Below are positions 60,743 to 64,000 of a DNA stretch of 64,000 nucleotides, piece by piece. Within the stretch, counting starts at the first letter, position 1. Each line of letters begins with the position of its first letter. A program made the translations under genes and the position numbers. The notes under the pieces are model-generated. The model searched no databases. It was not told where the DNA came from and saw only the letters and a list, made by a program, of their open reading frames with translations. Source of the DNA: Malachius bipustulatus (taxonomy: Eukaryota > Arthropoda > Insecta > Coleoptera > Melyridae); the NCBI GenBank assembly GCA_910589415.1, contig OU342630.1, forward strand, positions 91,384,186 through 91,448,185. The letters run 5' to 3'.

Positions 60743-60975
60743 AACCTTATATACAACACTCGTATTATTTGAAATAAATAATTCAATCTGCAGATTGCAG
60801 ATTGGCTAATCACGTGAGCTTCAAGGACGACGAAATTAAATAGGTAGATATAGTATATCCCTAAACAACACAACCTTATAATATAATACAATATTTTAGT
60901 TTCGTTATTAATGGAAATAAATAAATACTCTGCAGACCGGCTCATCACTTGAGCTTCAAGGACGAAGTTGTTAAA
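60743..60975 (-). repeat. Tandem duplication (~125-bp unit) in the GST-2 promoter region
   Basis: Two diverged direct copies (60743-60840 and about 60869-60975) share, in plus-strand order, AACCTTATA, AAATAAATAA, CTGCAGA, GGCTMATCAC and TGAGCTTCAAGGACGA. The first contains the E-box CACGTG, the second CACTTG. They lie 145-375 bp upstream of the start codon. Confidence 0.65.
60746..60754 (-). promoter_or_regulatory. TATA box of GST-2
   Basis: The minus strand reads TATATAAGG about 150 bp upstream of the GST-2 ATG, with a run of plausible start sites 25-35 bp downstream. No rival element is nearer. Assigned by position and consensus only. Confidence 0.4.
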
Positions 60976-60999
60976 CAAATAAAATTACATATAATGCCC

Positions 61000-63900
61000 C
61001 TTTAGCATTATCATTCAGTTTGCTGAGCAGATACCTGGGACGGGAACATTGCCTTGGATGATCATGTTTTGGGCTTAGAACAAAGAGCCTCTATCAAAAG
61101 CTGGAATTGCTTGAAACGCTACTTAAAGTTAAAGCAAAATAATATATCTAGTCTCGGAAAAGATTACTTATAAAGAATAATAATTTATACAGACCTTTAA
61201 ATCATTTTATACAGAGTGGGCCATTAAAAAAGTAACAAAGCCTAATAATTTGGAAACTAAAGATGAATGCGAAAAACGTCGAAACATCAGGTCAATTTTG
61301 TTTTTCATATTTAATATTTTATTGAACAAAGTTAACAGATACCCCACTAAAGCTAAAACTATGAAATTTAGAAAATAGTTGGCTTCTATTATATGACGTA
61401 AGTAAACATCATTACTAAGGAAGGATTTTTCGAGATTCAACCCTAAAGGGACTGCAAGGGAGCAAATTAAGAATTGGCCAATAGTGTGTAACTACATCAA
61501 CTCAGTGTATTAAGTATAAAAAATGAAGGGTTTTTTTCTCTTAGTAGCTCAAAATTGCAGTAATCAAGGAAAATACTTAATTTCTTCCAAAATGTTTTTG
61601 TTTAAAGAGTTGATAAAATAATTTGAGAGCCATCTTTATTTTTCATATTTTTTAATCACGCATGCTTTCGTTTTAAAGAAAATCTCAAACAGTGGAGAAG
61701 AGGACATTATTTATTACCGAATTTAGGAATTCATATCTCGTGAAAAATTCACCTAAGAAAAAAACTACTTGAAAAGTTTTATTGCATTTCATTTTTGAAG
61801 ACGTGCCTGATGATACTCCATACAATGGCGGACATGAAAAAATAAATTTTTAACTCAAAATGATAAAAAAAATGTTTTAAAATCTTTTTCAAAATATTTT
61901 CGTAGGAAGAGAGTTAATCGAAGTGCCACTTCATTATCTCAAAAGCAAAAAATGATTTAAAACCGTCATTTAATTTTTGGATGACCCATCCAAGATCTTA
62001 CACACAGCAGCCAAACCGCCTTGAAAAATATCAAAAATATCGAAAGCTTTTCCAAAACTTTTCGATAATGGCTTGCGTAGCAAATTATTGTGCTTTAAAG
62101 TACAAATTTCCTTTCATTTCGTTTGTCAACGTGACATAAAATTGATTTTTAAATTAAAACAAAAAAAAATTGGCATTATTTGACTATCTAGCCCCTTTTC
62201 CTATGCGCGCCACTTAACTTCATCTAAAAATTTCACATTTTTACACTACCTTTAATACGAAAAAAGTTACAGGGGAGTTTTGAACATCGAAAATTTGAAA
62301 TTTTAGAGAAATAAACATCATGTAAAAAATTCATATCTCCACCATTTTTCTTATTTGCTGTTTGAAATTCTTGAGAGTCGAAGGTTATTATATTAGTATT
62401 AGTATATGAAACAAATATATCAGAAAGCGTTATAGTCCAATTCCTTCAAAAATGTGCTCATAACCACATAACCGGTTATAGAAATTTAGCAATTTTTACC
62501 CTTTTCCTACCCACGCCACTGGCTTATTAATAGAAATGTTGTTGTATATTGAGTAGGTCGATTAGTGACACCTCCACTGCGACCAAGTGGTCTATTGTGG
62601 CTAATTTTGCATTAACTCAAACTTCAAATAAATTTCTTCCAATAGGTATTGTTAATTTGGTTTAAAAGTTGTTTTCTAACTTGCTTATAGAGGATTTAAA
62701 AAAAATAGCAATTTTTCCGAAAACTCAAATGGCCGCCATTTTGAAACGGCTCTACCGATTTTGCTCAAGTGCAATATCAGACCACTCCTTGTGGATACCT
62801 TACTCACATAAAAATTTCAGCCCGCTAGATTGAAAGCTGCGATAATGAAATGATAGGTAGGTACCACAAGAACCGGATTTCTGGAATTTTGAAAGGACAC
62901 TCTATAGAAGTAATGCGACTTTTAGAAATTTTCAGATTACAGGAGCGTCTTTAAAATCAAAAATTCTAGTTTTTGGAGACATTTTGGGTCAATTTTGGAA
63001 AACCACTTTTTCGTGACCTGCATGGGGGTCAGAATCGGTGGACATTTGATGAGTTTGGGCGATTTTCGTTGAGTGATGTCATCCTCAATAGAATATTTTT
63101 TCAATTAAAAAATAAATCAAAATATCCTGAATCGGGAATATTATCTAACGATAGGAAGGCAACAAAGTAGGCATTATACTGAGTGATATAGTAAACAATA
63201 ATGTAGTGTCGTTACTAATCTAAATAGCAATTATTATTCATTGGGTCAAAAATAAATTATCATCTAAAAAAGCTTAATTATGGAATAATTAAATCATCAT
63301 TTCCTGTGAGATAATAATTAACAACTAATGCAGCATAGAAGACAACACTAAAAAATTTATTATTTCAGTTCTTTCAGTTTTATTAAGCGCCTAATAACAA
63401 TAATTCAGAGCTGTCTTCTAGATCATTGCAGACTAGAAATAATAAGAGCGAATTAATTTCAAACAGGTAATAATTATTCTTCAAACTATAACTAAATGTA
63501 TACCATTTTTTATATGATATTAATAATAATCCTCGCTTTGTAGAATCGATAAAAACACTTTCCAAATTCCAAATTCTACTGAAATTTACTTTAGAACTGA
63601 AATAAAAACGTGTCATATATTGCAATGCAGCTTTGGAATTAAATTCAGTAGAATTAGGCAGAAGTGCATGTGTTATTATTCAACAATGAATGTTTTTATT
63701 TTTTATTAATAAATTAGAATAATATTTTTTGTCGGCTTTCACGGTTGTCATCAACTGAAATTAAACCTTCTTGCGCATCAATCGCATAAACAGTGTATTT
63801 TTATGCGATTCCAATTATGAAATGAAAAGCATTTTATGCTTTTTAAATTGACTTTCTGTTTTTTTCCATAGTCAGATCATATAAGCTTAGTGGTTTACTG

Positions 63901-64000
63901 AGAAAATTGCATTTCATTTCGTTTGATAACGTATAACGTGCCGTAAAAGGGATTTTTAAATTTAACAAAACAAAAAAAATTGTCGAAATTTAACAATTTT
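61000..64000. other. Upstream of GST-2; repeats, no gene recognised
   Basis: TTTATACAGAGTGGGCCATT (about 61197) looks like a decayed element end. Segments 62180-62530 and 63750-64000 belong to the dispersed repeat also seen inverted at 52600-53140. CAAATGGCCGCCATTTTG at about 62726 is another GCCGCCAT block. Short open frames show no domain. Confidence 0.4.

Noticed and set aside
61207..61440. Minus-strand frame with a hydrophobic stretch
   Set aside because: No ribosomal context, domain or splice partner, and it starts beside a repeat end.

Overview
The window is AT-rich nuclear DNA from an insect. Spliced genes with GT-AG introns, delta/epsilon-type glutathione S-transferases, BEL/Pao, IS630/Tc1/mariner and non-LTR remnants, a tRNA-derived SINE and very many MITEs all point that way. 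A beetle is my best guess from the style of the glutathione S-transferases, but this is inference. There is no bacterial operon, CRISPR array or rRNA. Only three host protein genes could be assembled, all on the minus strand; transposable elements fill most of the rest.

Region by region: (1) 1-11.7 kb has no host gene. It holds a MITE with CRE-like palindromes (378-902), a TIR element with a 6-bp target duplication (1094-2075), a degenerate tandem repeat (2471-2690), a broken BEL/Pao integrase (4878-7745) split by a 1.75-kb DNA transposon (5084-6838) that itself holds a 1-kb palindrome, and another TIR element (10404-11282). (2) 11732-22728 is a complete eight-exon gene for the arginine methyltransferase PRMT5 (625 aa). 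Its 3.8-kb second intron holds a 2.9-kb TIR transposon (18747-21648) encoding a decayed DUF7869-like protein and split by a 750-bp palindrome. (3) 22.7-36 kb is intergenic: two inverted MITE copies, a 5'-truncated non-LTR retrotransposon with an open reverse transcriptase frame (28602-30217), a TIR element with internal GGCGTAAG motifs (30862-32248), a mariner-like pseudogene (33160-33720) and a palindrome (34451-35474). (4) 36086-43960 and 49789-60598 are two tandem three-exon glutathione S-transferase genes (223 and 217 aa) with identical intron positions, clearly duplicates. Their long introns and the gap between them are packed with palindromes, MITEs and a SINE. (5) 60.6-64 kb is upstream of the second GST: a TATA box, a promoter-proximal tandem duplication, then repeats.

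The genes do not form a pathway. PRMT5 makes symmetric dimethylarginine on histones and Sm proteins; the two GSTs are detoxification enzymes. The most interesting content is the mobile DNA: a TIR transposon group with 4-bp A/T target duplications and mirrored subterminal GCCGTA motifs, and a set of 0.7-1.2 kb near-perfect palindromes sharing TACAGGGT-type ends.
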